Positions 37,501 to 48,889 are shown, counted from the first letter of the stretch. The stretch is 64,000 bases of DNA from Fennellomyces sp. T-0311 (GCA_025266875.1 JALLLT010000004.1:558001-622000); one strand, 5' to 3'. Notes: generated from the sequence alone by a model not told the origin. Program-made: numbers and translations.

Positions 37501-38789
37501 ATCGACAAAATGGAATTTAGAGTTTGTGATCATCCACTCTCCATCATCAGATGCTGCGGCGGTCTGGCGTATGGAACTTCCGGACCGTTTCCGACCGAAT
37601 ACGGGGCTATCTGTACGTGGCTGATGGGTGGAGACCCACTTTTCATGTTTGAGCGAGACTGAAAAAATGGCATGCGATCGAGAAGATTTCTCATTCATAT
37701 CGGTTGCTCCGGTTGCTCTGTTCCGGGTGCCTTGTTCAAGGTGACTATAAAAGATGAAACCTTAAATGATCTGTCTACAAAAAAAAGTGGTGCCACACAT
37801 ACTACAAAACATCATCGGTACTGTGGACGGCCACCTCCTTAACGCCCGTCCAATAAATATGGCCCTTTGCATCCTCACGGATAGTGATCGGCGGTCGTTC
37901 CGTGGGTGCGGCGTCGTTCAATAAGTCATTCAATTCTTCGTTATAGATTTCCACAAATGAGACTTTGATGCTGAATTTTTCTTGTTTGGGTAGAGGAGGT
38001 GGCGGAGGTGTTGTAGATGGCACATGTGATCTTCTAGATGGGGGTCGTAATCGATTTTTCGGTGCAGTGGTATCTGTCGATGAGGATATGGACGGAGCCG
38101 GAGTAATGGGTCGGACGTCCGATGTTACCGTATTATTGCCCGATTGTTGGAGGATATCGAATAATAGTGTCATGGCACGTGGTACGATGCCTTCTTGTTC
38201 CATGTTGAATCGTCCGCTCTGGTGTTGTGCTGTACCCATCGTATACGTTTTGCCTGTTCGCTCGCATTAGTTTTTTTCATATCTATTATTTTCGTATATG
38301 CACAATGATGAACCTGAAGATGTTTGACCCTATTTTTTTCAGATGCGTAAGTATTGCACACCAAACAATGATGCAAGAAAATATCCTTACATATGCGAGA
38401 ATCGTTACATTATAACCTTGACAAGTAAAAAAAAAAAGGTGAGTAAAATTGTTGCCATGGTAACAAATTCATATCCACCTTCAACAAATTTATGAACAAG
38501 TTTGTCACCAAGTGCTTCAAACACTTGACTTTGTGTGCTATTCACCCCAAATACATGGTCAAAAGTAAATAGTTTGTTGTGTGGCACCACATGGACAGTT
38601 TTTTCGTGAATCCGTAATACATCGTCATTGCCAAGATTTGCAAATCGAGGTTGAGCACGATCTTTCTCGGTCAAGGGTCGTATGCGCAAGGCTATAAACA
38701 AAATTTATGCTCAGTATTCCGTTTCTATGTACCCCTTGGAAAATAATATAAAACTTGCCTACTTGGACTGCCGATGCCTCTTTCACCAT
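31536..38789 (-). CDS. Giant kinesin (kinesin-4-like motor with about 1,900-residue coiled coil)
   Basis: Seven exons: 38789-38759, 38691-38479, 38416-38391, 38329-38314, 38253-37806, 37744-37483, 37427-31536, giving 2,295 residues. The motor starts [17 protein letters not shown]. The P-loop GQTSSGKT is assembled from a 16-nt microexon plus its neighbour; switch I NEKSSRSH and switch [10 protein letters not shown] are intact, and the neck side reads [20 protein letters not shown], as in the KIF4/KIF21 (kinesin-4) group. Loop L6 (between [10 protein letters not shown] and [11 protein letters not shown]) carries a Pro/Ser-rich insert of about 50 residues. The rest is nearly continuous heptad coiled coil, including five related units of 75-92 residues. 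No globular tail is seen. Intron 1 has a GC donor. Kinesin-4s act on microtubule plus ends and spindles; the role here is inferred. Confidence 0.88.
33516..34808 (-). repeat. Five internal coiled-coil repeats in the kinesin tail
   Basis: Five consecutive units of 84, 88, 92, 92 and 75 residues each begin with an [AKE]L[EA]KQR..[LM] motif and contain a second K/QLxKQCxxQ motif about 35-50 residues later (for example [10 protein letters not shown]), followed by [IV]xxLQxQL. The third and fourth units have exactly the same length. Stepwise internal duplication explains this best. Confidence 0.75.
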
Positions 38790-40120
38790 GACGATCCTTT
38801 GGAATCAAAGTGGTAATCGATGGAGTAGGAGATGGTCGTTTTACAATGGTACTCTTTCTCTTTAAATAACAAGTAGAGAACGGTTGCGCGTTTGAATAAA
38901 CGCTAATGGAGGGTCGAACTTGGAATTCGAATGATTTGCCGGTTATGAAGAAAGTGGAAAAAAAAAGTGGCAATGAAGCACGAGTGCTTCAGATTGCTTC
39001 TATAGTCCTGCGCCGACAAATGTTACACGGCCATAAAACTGCGAGTTACTACCTAATATGGATAGTTGGATTAGTCCAGAGGAACGATCAAAAAACCAAT
39101 ATATACGCCACCCAAGCATATGCGCGCCTTGACCACTTAGGGAGTAAAATCATAAGCTTTCTACCTGGTGATATACCAGGAATGATACAACTTGGCATCT
39201 GTTTTCATTCCTGATATTATTCTAGATACAACGCCTACTAGGAATTGTTCACGTAACTCTCACTTTATCCATTCACGATTTTTTTTTGCTTGCTCCTTGA
39301 TTTTGCTTGGCAACTTTTCAATTGAATGGTTAAAGTTGTATGATCAGCAAAATGAACTATATCAAGTAAGAGCCTCTTTTTTTTCGAAAAGGTTCCACGA
39401 ACGTTAAGCGATACAAAGTTTATGTTGTAATTCGCATGATCATCCGATTGGTAAAGAATTGATTCGCTGACAAGTCTAATACTATGTAATTTTGGTCCAC
39501 TGATCGCCGTCTTGGCTCCTTATTTAACAAGTAATCCAATGTGGGGGGGGGTTCGTATCTATGCAACGACGTTATTAGGTAGTATTAGACCACATGACAC
39601 TTTAAAAAAATCACTCGATCGAAGTAGAAAGTTAGCAAGTTTGTCTACACATGACCATTCCGGTTAGATCAGAGAAAAAAATACTTGTTTACTGTTTTGA
39701 TGGAAGATGATGCACCCTATACGACAGTTGCGTAGCAGAAAGCACTTTATGTTTCATAACTCTTTTGTTATATTAAATGCCCACAATAGAGTGCTACATT
39801 TCTCAAGTAGCACGATGGCACTAAAAAAGTTTCTTCGATTACAAGTTGGGAATGGAATAGATTTTTTGTGTGTCCTGCAACACCCGCGTTTAGATTCCGT
39901 CAACATGCATAAAGTAGTAGAGTTTTTCCTGTTGAAAGCGTAAAAAGAGGATATATTAATAGAATCAAGTGCACTTGCAAAAAAAATAGGCTCTGTTACT
40001 GCTTGATGTCTGCTTTTCTTTATTACTGAATGCGTTGTTCTTTTTTTTGAAAGTGTTGTATGTACAGAATGCAAATATTGCGGAGAAAGAGAGGGGGTAT
40101 AGTAGACAGATAGGGACACC
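38790..40120. other. Upstream region of the kinesin, no gene supported
   Basis: AT-rich DNA. A 102-codon plus-strand ATG frame at 38906-39214 overlaps the kinesin promoter side and shows no motif or codon bias, so it is not called. A G9 run lies near 39542. Confidence 0.45.
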
Positions 40121-40420
40121 TTATCTGGAAACGTCGTCGGGATCGAACCATGGACGATCGGGATCTTCAGGTGCGGTTAAATTTTGTAATTGCCATAGTA
40201 ACAGCATTACAGTAGTGGACACTGTCGTGGCGACAAAGGTGGCAGCAGCCAAGCGTTGCAGGAATGGTGCCTGTCTGTATAGAAATCGTTGAACTGCCGG
40301 GCAACATCCCTCAGTTTGAGACGAAGTCGATGCTGATGACGATGACTGTGGCATTGTTAAATAAAGTGAGTCATAAGTAGGAGGGTCTTTAGGCAACAAG
40401 TAAGTTGACTGAGAAGCCAT
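40121..40420 (-). CDS. Small single-pass membrane protein, unknown function
   Basis: One uninterrupted ATG frame of 99 residues. The first 40 residues are polar and Ser-rich (STYLLPKDPPTYDSLYL), then come CCPAVQRFLYRQAPF, one hydrophobic segment (about residues 58-78, AAATFVATTVSTTVMLLLWQL) and an acidic end (PEDPDRPWFDPDDVSR). The paired Cys next to an amphipathic stretch could be lipidated, but that is a guess. I recognise no family. It is divergent from the secreted beta-helix gene, with only 177 bp between the start codons. Confidence 0.55.
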   Translation of the reverse strand: MASQSTYLLPKDPPTYDSLYLTMPQSSSSASTSSQTEGCCPAVQRFLYRQAPFLQRLAAATFVATTVSTTVMLLLWQLQNLTAPEDPDRPWFDPDDVSR

Positions 40421-40534
40421 AGTTTCTCATACAAAAGAAAGAGTTTTGGAAAAAAAAAAGTAAAAGAAAGTGGAGTTTCTTTTTTTTTTTGAAAATCAGT
40501 GGATGGAGAATGCTGTGGTATAAAAATATGCCGC

Positions 40535-40542
40535 TATATAAG
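40535..40542 (+). promoter_or_regulatory. TATA box of the beta-helix gene
   Basis: TATATAAG lies 56 bp before the ATG at 40598, within the 177-bp divergent intergenic space. A second T/A-rich candidate, TATAAAAATA, sits about 16 bp further upstream. The leader after it is very T-rich. Confidence 0.5.
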
Positions 40543-40597
40543 ACCTATCGTAAATCAACCACTTGGCATTCTTTTTTTTTCTTAGCTTTTCTCTCGA

Positions 40598-42455
40598 ATG
40601 AAAATCAAAAGTCTGATTGTAGGGCTTTTGGCCTCAGTAGCATTGGCTACAGCCAACGACTTGGTCTGTTCTCAGGATACTGCCGCTTACAAATCCACAG
40701 ATAATACTGCAGCAACTCTACAGGGTCTGATTGACAAGGCATCAGAGTCAGGGTAAAGTGGCTATATTAAAAAGAAAAGTCATTGTTTGATCTTATCACC
40801 CCTCATATGTTGATGTAGGGTCCCTGTCGTCAATCTCTCTCCTGGTAAGTTAAGCCCGCCATGACCTGCATGGAGAACTAAAAAAAAATCCTTAGGTCAA
40901 TTCATCCTTTCTGCTGATGAACCTGTGGTGCTTAGAGATGGTGTTTCTTTGCATGCCGCTGGATCAGGTGAAGCACCCACTGTTTTCACTGGTCCCAAAG
41001 ATGCCAACAGAACTGCAACTATTAAGGGTAAAAATGGCGCACAACTTGGTTTTCATTTTATATCTAACTGTCTACATTAAGTTCCTGCCACCAATGTCGG
41101 CTGGTCTATTAAGGGTTTTGTATTTGACAACGTCAATATCGAAATTGAGCCCCATGCCAACGGAGATGAAAGCAGTGTCCTTGGCAATTTGTTCCTGAAC
41201 GGTGGCCGTGGATCTGTTATCGCATACAGCGGCGAAAACCTTTTCATTGGTAACACAGTAAGACTTGCAACTGGCGGCCCCATAGTTAACATTGTATTTA
41301 GATGGAAACGTGTTCTTGCGCGACTATGAACATCGTGGCATTGAATTGATTCCCAAAAATGAAACGACCAGTTAAGTCGATTTAAGAATTGGACGACGAG
41401 ACCTCCTTGTTGACAAAAAGAGAAAACTAGATGCTGGCGTTGTTTTCCAAACGCAAAAAAGCAGTGTCATTTCAAACAATATCTTTGGTATGGACCTTCG
41501 TAAACTTGATGACGTCTATCCCCACGTTTCGCGCCAAGTCCAGTCTGTCCTGACTTCGTTACGATTTGTCCAACAATGCCTGGGCCGCGGCTTGGATGAT
41601 CAGCAAGGATTTATCGCTTCCGGTGTGCAGCTTTACTTTTCCAATGATATCACTATCAAGGAAAACATCATGAACGGAACGTTGCCCGATACAATCATTT
41701 ACGGTCAAGATCATGCCATCAGCATTGTTGGCAGCAACCAAACATACATTTACCAAAACTTCTTTGGTGGATGGCAACTGGCTGACTTTGGTGGTGCCGC
41801 GCGTTTCACTTCTGCCGTGGATGGTTACGTCATTTCCAACTATTTAGCCAACAATGCCATCATGATGTATGCTGCTGTTCACGCCGACTTTATGCAGGTC
41901 AGCAATATGGTCGTGGCCAATAACTTTTTCTACAAGTTTTTGGGCAAGAATATGGCGCCTGAAGAAGAGTTGGATGGATGGCTGTACGAAGGTGTCACTT
42001 TCTTTGACTTTTACACCGCGCGTCTCAACTATACTATTCGCCCGCCGATCTGGAATAGCAGTGTCCCCGTCTCACCTTGGGGATGGCATATTGTCATTTC
42101 TAATAACAAGTTTGGTGCGATCGAGGGTGAAGATCCTAATGTTATCAGCTTGGGTAACCTGGATATTCAAGAAGCCTTGGTCGACAAGAAGAATTGCTAT
42201 GTTACCAATCCACTTGTGCCTGGATCCTCCATGGGTTCGGTAGTCCCGACTGTTTGGCGACAGACTTATGAGCCTGGAATTTTCACCCGGCACGGTGGAA
42301 AGGTTCCCAAGGCCTTTGATGTGCATACCAACAAGGAGTTGGGCCACGAGGTACCAGCTCATTTACGCAACCTACCCATCCCAGACTTCTGGAAGGCATT
42401 TACTCTCCTGAACGACACGGTTCCTATGATGGATCCAAACGCGCCATGCGTATGA
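40598..42455 (+). CDS. Secreted right-handed parallel beta-helix (pectin lyase fold) protein
   Basis: Six exons: 40598-40752, 40819-40844, 40896-41027, 41082-41249, 41302-41370 and 41431-42455; 524 residues. The N-terminus MKIKSLIVGLLASVALATA is a clear signal peptide. Then follow SGVPVVNLSPGQFILSADEP and many short rungs with Asn and small hydrophobic residues (for example GNLFLNGG, ISNNIFGMD, SNDITIKENIMNGT, VVANNFFYKF, ISNNKFGAI), as in pectate lyase, polygalacturonase and related beta-helix folds. I see no catalytic motif of a named family, so the substrate is unknown. The intron 41371-41430 has a weak GTTAAG donor and purine-rich acceptor; the segment around 41490-41640 is less rung-like in the chosen frame, so that area deserves checking. 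It converges on the Syp1 gene. Confidence 0.72.
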
Positions 42456-42646
42456 GAGACCGGCAGCTGTTATGATATTTAAGATATGAATATACTATTT
42501 TTTATTTACTCGTACATAAACGAATGTAGCTCCTTTTCTTTTTGCACAGTGTTGGCGATATGGGCGAATTACTTTTTAACAGCATTAGGAAGGTTGGGGG
42601 GGGTGGCAAAAGAATAGAGTCGCAATAAATAGAAAGTAGAAGTAGC

Positions 42647-45600
42647 TTATACAAACGCAGTCTTGTCGGAGCGAACAACTTTTTGTACCTGCTTTACCTG
42701 CAGTGTGGATCCAGATGCTGGCACAGCTTCGATGGATATCTTTGACATGAGGGCATCTTTGAGGAAGTACTTGAGCACGGTTGGCACGGGAGCACCTTTT
42801 TCGGTGGTAACAAATTTTGCCAAAAGTCTGGACGATCCGGAATCCTGAGTGAATACTTCAGTGGGCCAAGTCAACTGCTTTTTCCCGGTATCCCAGGAAC
42901 CCTGTGGGGTGCTTTGCACATTGGTCACGGGGACTTGGTCGAATTTGATACACACCGCCATCTGGCTCTTTTCAGGGTCAAAACTGGGGTTGGGTTCATA
43001 TTTTACAATCACATATGTGCTGTCATCCACGCATTTCCACGCCGGCTTGAGTTGGATCGGCAAGCCATCCGTTACTTCAAGCTGGTATTGGAAACAAGGC
43101 ACCGGGGTTCGGCGACGATCATCGAATGCAGACACCTTGAGAGCAAACACATCGGTCTCATTGTTCCATCGTTCGACATATTGTGGATTGACCTGCAGCT
43201 GAATGTTGCTGATGTTACCCAGTCGAAGTAAGAGTGGCGCGTTGGATGACGATGGGCCGTTGTAGACAAGTTTGATTTGGCCTTGAACGCGTATGGGACC
43301 GTCATTGCCCGCCTGCGGGTCTCGTTCGGTTAGCTCAACAATCGATGCGTAGACTTGCGGTTCAGCTGTTTCTCGAATCGGTCGGAGTTGATTGGGAATT
43401 TCATGCGACATGGCGGGACTATGTGACACAGACGACGTGCTAGTGGGTGTTGACGCTTCGAACGAGTTTTGATGGAATGGGTTGGTGGGGGTGGTTGCTG
43501 TCGACGATACCGCAGAGCCATCGGCATCCTTGACATTGAATATCTGAGAACCTTGGTTGCTGTACAATCCAGACTCTATCTGCATGCTTCGAATGTTCCT
43601 ACACACGCATATCCAGTTAGCATACATTTACATTCCCAGGCTTCCAGAAAATTCAGACATACTCTCGTCTTCCTCGGGGTCGTCTCGATATCGATGGTGT
43701 TTTCTATCATGTTCTATCAGTCGCTGCATTCCTGATCACTCGATGGTCTGACTTACATCGCGAAGAAGCGTTGACATTCGATTTAGTGCAGCATCAGCTT
43801 CGTGTTTGTCATTCGTGTCGATAGAGTTGTTATGAATGTCGATCTTGAATCGTTGCGAACCTTGTCCGCTACACTATTGACTTAGCGATCGAACCCTTCG
43901 CAACGTTTGATCTTTTACCTTGCAGAGTCGGCATCGAATCCGCTGCTGTTGTCGTTCAAGGCAGCCGAATATTCCGAGCGATCAGGGGGAGGCACTGAAT
44001 ATCCTTCTGCATCCACTGCTGGTGACTAATTGGTGTGCCTCGCACTTAGTAAATCCCGTACGACACCATGCAGCATTCTCTCTTACCTGACTAGTCGGAA
44101 TCTGTTGCTCCGTGGAATGCACACTGGCAGGTGGCACCGAGGTATTTCGATCGCTCTCACTGGGGGGCAAATACGACTCGCGTGTTGAAGAGGCTGGAGT
44201 GCGTGCCGGTGCAGGTACGTCATTAGGCTCTTCATCAATCGCCCCAAATGAATTGGCACTAAACACGCGCGCTCCCTTTAGTATTCAGCCAGCCTTATTT
44301 CCTCACAACTTACTCGGGAAGTCTTAATGCGGAACCATTTCTCGTTTTCCGTCGCAATGAGAACGCAGACTTGACTGAGGTTTTTTTTTTGGCATTTCAG
44401 CAAACCATACACTCATGCATGATATATATATAGACCGTACCTCGACCCTTTTTTTGTTCTGCTCGTGGTGATTCTGCAGGTGAACCTGCCGATGACGAGT
44501 GGATACTGCCGCTCAGCTGTCGTTCTTCATAACTGGGCCGTCGCTGGTGCTCATTAGGCGTAACTTTTTGAAGATTTCTTGCACGTGTTTTGCAGAAATC
44601 TTGGATATCGTCCGAAGCGTCATATGCAGTGGCGGCAGACATGGTGACATTTGCGATCTATGACCACGTGCTTTAGCTTTCTCCCGCCGTCTCATTATCC
44701 AAATAACACTCACTTCCATCCGCTTCAGCATTTGGTCCGTCTGGATCTGCTCAAACTTCTCTACCAGCGACTTTAAACGCTGCAACCGAGCCTCTTCCAA
44801 TCGTTGATGCGACTGCATTTGGTTAATACGTCATTCACACAGGAAGCACGCTACACACCTCCAAAAATGCAGGGCCGTCCTTGTACCACGTCGCTGCCGC
44901 ACTTTCCAATCCGCGCCTGGAGTTATCCTTATTTGTACGCTTGAACAATGACCCTTTGTCCTTGGACTGTTTGTGCGTGTCAGTCGCACAAGCCTGCGCA
45001 AAATAGAAAAAAGGCCCTTGCCCGACGTACCTTTTTCGCATTGTCGTCATACTCTTTGGACACGCGTTGAAACGTGGGCTCCATCTGTTGCAGAGATTAT
45101 ATATAAATTGGCCCACTTTATGCAAAGACGATCCTGCATATGCAGTTCATTTTACCGATTTAATTTTTCCATGCTCAGACGAGGCCACTTGCCGCAACGG
45201 CTTCTCGATCTCTTCTGCAATCTTAAAGCTGAGCATTGCATGTGCAGTCGATACCTCGGTAAATTCGTTGAACAATAAATCCCAAATCGGAGCAAAGTTG
45301 CTATGGAGATTTAAATAAACATACGTTACACCGCTTTGTTGGTGAGAATTACCCCAAAGTCCCTTTGTCCATGACAAAGAGCTTCTTGGACGCCTTAACG
45401 AGACTCTTTGCGTACTGGTCTTCGATCAGCGCCCTTGACGTTACGCCCACTTAGTTACCGATGAACCGGCTGCCGCTAAACTCCAGCTATTTACCTTTCT
45501 TTGAAGTATTGCGCAAACTCTTCGTCAATTGTTTTTCCGGCCTTCATATGCTCCTGCACAATATCGAAGCCGTCTTTCGGTCGAACGGTCTGTTTTAAAG

Positions 45601-45705
45601 TGTTTACAGTAATGAGCAAAAAGTGATGCCGAGGAAAATGCCGTCCTTTTTTTTGCGATGCTGCTTTTTTTCTTTTACCAAAAACGACTCCGTGTATTGC
45701 GCCAT
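42647..45705 (-). CDS. SYP1: Muniscin (Syp1/FCHo-like): F-BAR plus mu-homology domain
   Basis: Fourteen exons fit in phase: 45705-45679, 45589-45495, 45433-45353, 45300-45156, 45084-45031, 44966-44859, 44812-44714, 44657-44441, 44374-44314, 44258-44087, 44025-43919, 43868-43757, 43703-43663, 43598-42647; 756 residues. The N-terminus MAQYTESFLTVRPKDGFDIV and ALIEDQYAKSLVKASKKL are the opening helices of an F-BAR domain, continuing to about residue 270. A Ser/Pro-rich linker with basic patches (FSLRRKTRNG, SISRRPRGRR) follows. The last 250 residues form the mu-homology domain (VRVQGQIKLVYNG-like, SMSHEIPNQLRP region, WKCVDDSTYVIVKYEPNP, LLAKFVTTEKG). Muniscins bend membrane and recruit adaptors at early endocytic sites and the cell cortex. 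Recognition is by domain layout and motifs. Confidence 0.85.
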
Positions 45706-46704
45706 AATTTCCGAATGCGATCGAGGTTAGTAGTCGTAAAGAAGGACAAATGAGCGCGCAATGGGTTTGCAGAGGGAAATGAGTGAAATAAAGAGAAAAG
45801 AAACACAAGCTTGTCGGGGCAAAAGACTCAATTTTCTGTATTCGTAGCGAGCAAGCGTTTCACACCGTCAATCGTGAAGACGGGATATGATGTAAACCAG
45901 GAGCCTTTGTGTGCCCAAGTATCCCTGTCTGTTATAAAGCTCTTGCGCGCAGTTCCTGATGCTAACACCATTGCATCGTTCCCTTTCGCCATATGCTACT
46001 TGACAGGCACCTCCCTGATTTTAAGTTCCAAGTGCTCTTTGTTGCAAAGACACCTCCCCATTGAAAGGGTGGTAGTACTTGGCCCCTGTTGCTTTCACTC
46101 TCTTTTTTGGCACTTTGCCGCCATGCGTTCTTTTCCTTTCTCCTCGAGTATTTACAATCATCGGCCATTAGAAAGGCCTTTTTCCCAGATGATCGACACG
46201 CCGATATATATATAGTAATGATGTCCTGAAACGTTTGGTGTCAATTATCTTTTATTAGACTCCAGAAGCTGTTTTCTGCCCAAGAAAAACCGGACTTGGA
46301 AATACTCGGCGTCTTGTGTAAAAGGGGCCAAACACACCAAGGTTAGTACAATGGGTCGCCTTGCCATTGACGGATAGTTCTCTGTCACTTTATTTGACTG
46401 ACAATGTAAAAATAGTTTGCTCCTTGGCTACAATGATATATAATCGTCGCTGTCGTTAAAATTTTTGCGACCGGAAAGCTAAAGTAAAGTAATTACGCGG
46501 AAGAATTATGTTTCATTCGCACGTTGCACATATGCTTGCTCCATGTAATCCGCTCGCTCGCGATTGTTGACTGTGGTAGTCGGCCAGATGATATGTGCAC
46601 AGACAAGGATCGTCACTTTGTAAATAAACTCTGTCATCTGACTGTAAGTAGAGCCACCCTTCCCTCACGATACCATGTTAAAGAACCGTGTTATATTCAT
46701 CATA
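45706..46704. other. Syp1 upstream region, no gene supported
   Basis: A plus-strand frame at 45811-46215 has no ATG at its start and no motif, so it is not called. The region between the Syp1 start and the transposon remnant is AT-rich with TA runs (46200-46215). Confidence 0.45.
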
Positions 46705-47792
46705 CAGTGGCCGCTCACTATAATAATATTTTATCTAACGATATTTCGATGATATAATAATATAATTTCCAATTCACCGAGGTATACGCAGTAAAATATT
46801 CTTATATCCATATAGCGATTAGTTGTATCACTCATCCGAAATATCGTTATATCGAGCAAACCAATGATAGTTTGCTTGGCGCTATTTCGCTCTTCTGAAT
46901 CAAGTTTCTGGATTGTTTTTCTAAGAAGCTGGATGATCTGAATATCCAGTGCATCTGCAACTACTATTAAATCAAAAAAGGTCGTTCAAATGGGGCTTTC
47001 TTTCCATTCTAGAGAACATCGGAACTTCTCATGTTCTTGTCTCTGTGCAACTGCTTCTGGGTTGCCACCTACTTTACACGTTAGCAAATAATCAGGATTA
47101 GATTTCACCCTTCTTGGATACAACATCCCAAGCTCATTCTCAATCATCACATCATTAGCAAGTTCATCAACGAAGACTGCATCATGAATGTCTTGCGACT
47201 CTTCATCTGGAATAAGGTCAATACCCTCTACACCACAGGAATGAATCGTTATAGACACCCAGAATTGCCGCGGCAAGTTCATCTGGCAAACGCTGACCAT
47301 CTTCTTCAGCATCCTTCTTCAACTTCTGCTCCTCGGCTGTTACTCCAGCAAGCCAGATTGGATCCATCAATTTTGGATAGGTTCTGAAGAAGCAGAGTTC
47401 CATGTAAACAATACCCAATTTTTTGGTAATTGGTAAAGGCATTGCGCTTTTTAGGTTGATTGGGCTCCTCGCCGTTGATGGTACGGTTGGAGCCAGTGGC
47501 AATTCGATCGGAAGTAATAAGGCGAGATGACAGATTGGAATATAAATGGTCACGATGTATACCAAAAAGCATCGGTACTTTTAAACTATTTAATACACAT
47601 GTTTGTACTTCTTCGTAAGATTCTAGAGCTTTCTTTTCGCTTCTTTCATACCGAGATGTTTATGAGCTTTTAGTAACTATTTAACCGGATACATCTTTTC
47701 GGTGTTAAGAGGGGTTTATTTTATATAACGATAATTCGCTACAACGATACGATTTGTCTGCACTCTCATATCGTTATAGTGAGCAGCCATTG
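46705..47792 (-). mobile_element. Decayed pogo/Tigger-like (Tc1-mariner superfamily) DNA transposon
   Basis: The two ends are imperfect inverted repeats: left CAGTGGCCGCTCACTATAAT, right (reverse complement) CAATGGCTGCTCACTATAAC, with 4 mismatches over 24 bp. Subterminal DNA is rich in ATCGTTATA/TATAACGAT motifs typical of this group. A TA precedes the left end; CA follows the right end, probably a mutated TA duplication. Inside, the minus strand holds protein-like pieces in shifting frames (PKKRNAFTNYQKIGYCLHG, LPDELAAAILG, DLIPDEESQDIHDAVFVDEL), so a transposase is present only in fragments. Total length is 1,088 bp, shorter than autonomous relatives, so it is internally deleted. Confidence 0.6.
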
Positions 47793-48519
47793 CAATGGTC
47801 CAAGCAAGAAGCAAAATTTAGCTTATTACCCAGCGAATACCTGAATCCTATGTTGCAAGTAGCAATACATCATCATTTTCTCGATGTTCATCCAACTTAT
47901 TTGTTATTTCAACCATTTTTCAGTTATTTTACTGTTTGATGAAGGAGAAACCTATCGTCTGTTATCGAAATGTTTGCCAAGTATTTTGTAAGTAGTGCGG
48001 TGCAAAGTAATGTGTGTATCTTTCGCTCGTCTTATGCGTATCTTCACCCTCGTTTATTCGTGAGTACAATTATATCTTCATACTAGTACCATGATAGTAC
48101 ATGTACTGCCAATTCTGTATGGACTAATGATTTGGCGTATAAATATGCGACGCAATGCTGAAGCGTACGTGCAACATTTATTTGGATATTAACCAACACG
48201 GTTACTCGATACTTACGTAGATCTGCACGATAACACGCAGTATACTATTTGAGCTACTATTAATAATAGTTACCGATACCATGTACTTGATTATCCTGAA
48301 TCTAATCATTTTGTTCGGTTATGACAGCGCCTTTTCACGAGAATGTTTTGCTGGAAACCTCAAGGCTGAAAGAATCAAATAAAAGTCGACCACAAGCAGC
48401 ACACAAAAGTATGTCATAATCACCAAATCCATTTTATCGCTGTACTTATATTAGTAATACTTTGTCTTGGAGCACCATTAAGCGTTTGATTTTATACGTA
48501 CGTTTGCAAACGATATGCA
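47793..48519. other. AT-rich spacer beside the transposon remnant
   Basis: No coding frame with splice support and no repeat is seen beyond short T/A runs. Confidence 0.4.
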
Positions 48520-48889
48520 TTAATGATTAATGTCCTGGTTCCCGTTGGGACTGCAGATGACAGCGATGTGATCAAGTTCAAGATCCCTGCACTCTGTGCA
48601 TTTTTTTTGTCTCAAAGGCAAACAGCACAAACGTACTTAGGGTCACGCCATACGATGCACAACAGTTTACTGTCGTCATAGGTGGGCGGATGCATCTGTG
48701 CATATACTCGGGATCGTCCCGTATTAGAAGTTTTTCTAGCCGATCACCGAACACCGCACCATTCCCAATGTCACTTATCAAAATCATGTAAGAATGGGAT
48801 CCTGCGAGCAGAAGTTGAATTGGGCGGTATGGGTTTGAGGTTTCGAATCCTAAAAGGTAAATAAACATTAAATCATGGGATATTCTCAT
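48520..48889 (-). CDS. Orphan two-exon mini-gene or gene fragment
   Basis: ATG 48889 begins an 84-codon exon ending at 48637 before GTACGT; a 43-bp intron leads to 48593-48520 and a TAA stop. The product has 108 residues, with protein-like blocks (NPYRPIQLLLAGSHSYMILI, IGNGAVFGDRLEKLLIRDD, LELDHIAVICSPNGNQDINH). I recognise no family. The DNA upstream of the ATG also reads like protein (SPSTTLACLIIQPILPNNG) up to an in-frame stop, so this may be the 3' part of a decayed larger gene or transposon rather than a working gene. A possible acceptor (ACCTTTTAG) lies inside the first exon and supports the fragment view. Confidence 0.3.

Noticed and set aside
38906..39214. 102-codon ATG ORF upstream of the kinesin
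   Set aside because: No motif, no codon bias, and it overlaps the kinesin promoter side; likely chance.
45811..46215. 134-codon plus-strand ORF upstream of Syp1
   Set aside because: The first codon is TTG, composition is not protein-like, and it covers the expected Syp1 promoter.
48820..48860. Possible tRNA T-loop (GGTTTCGAATCC)
   Set aside because: There is an extra T in the loop and no acceptor or anticodon stem; it overlaps a protein-like minus frame.
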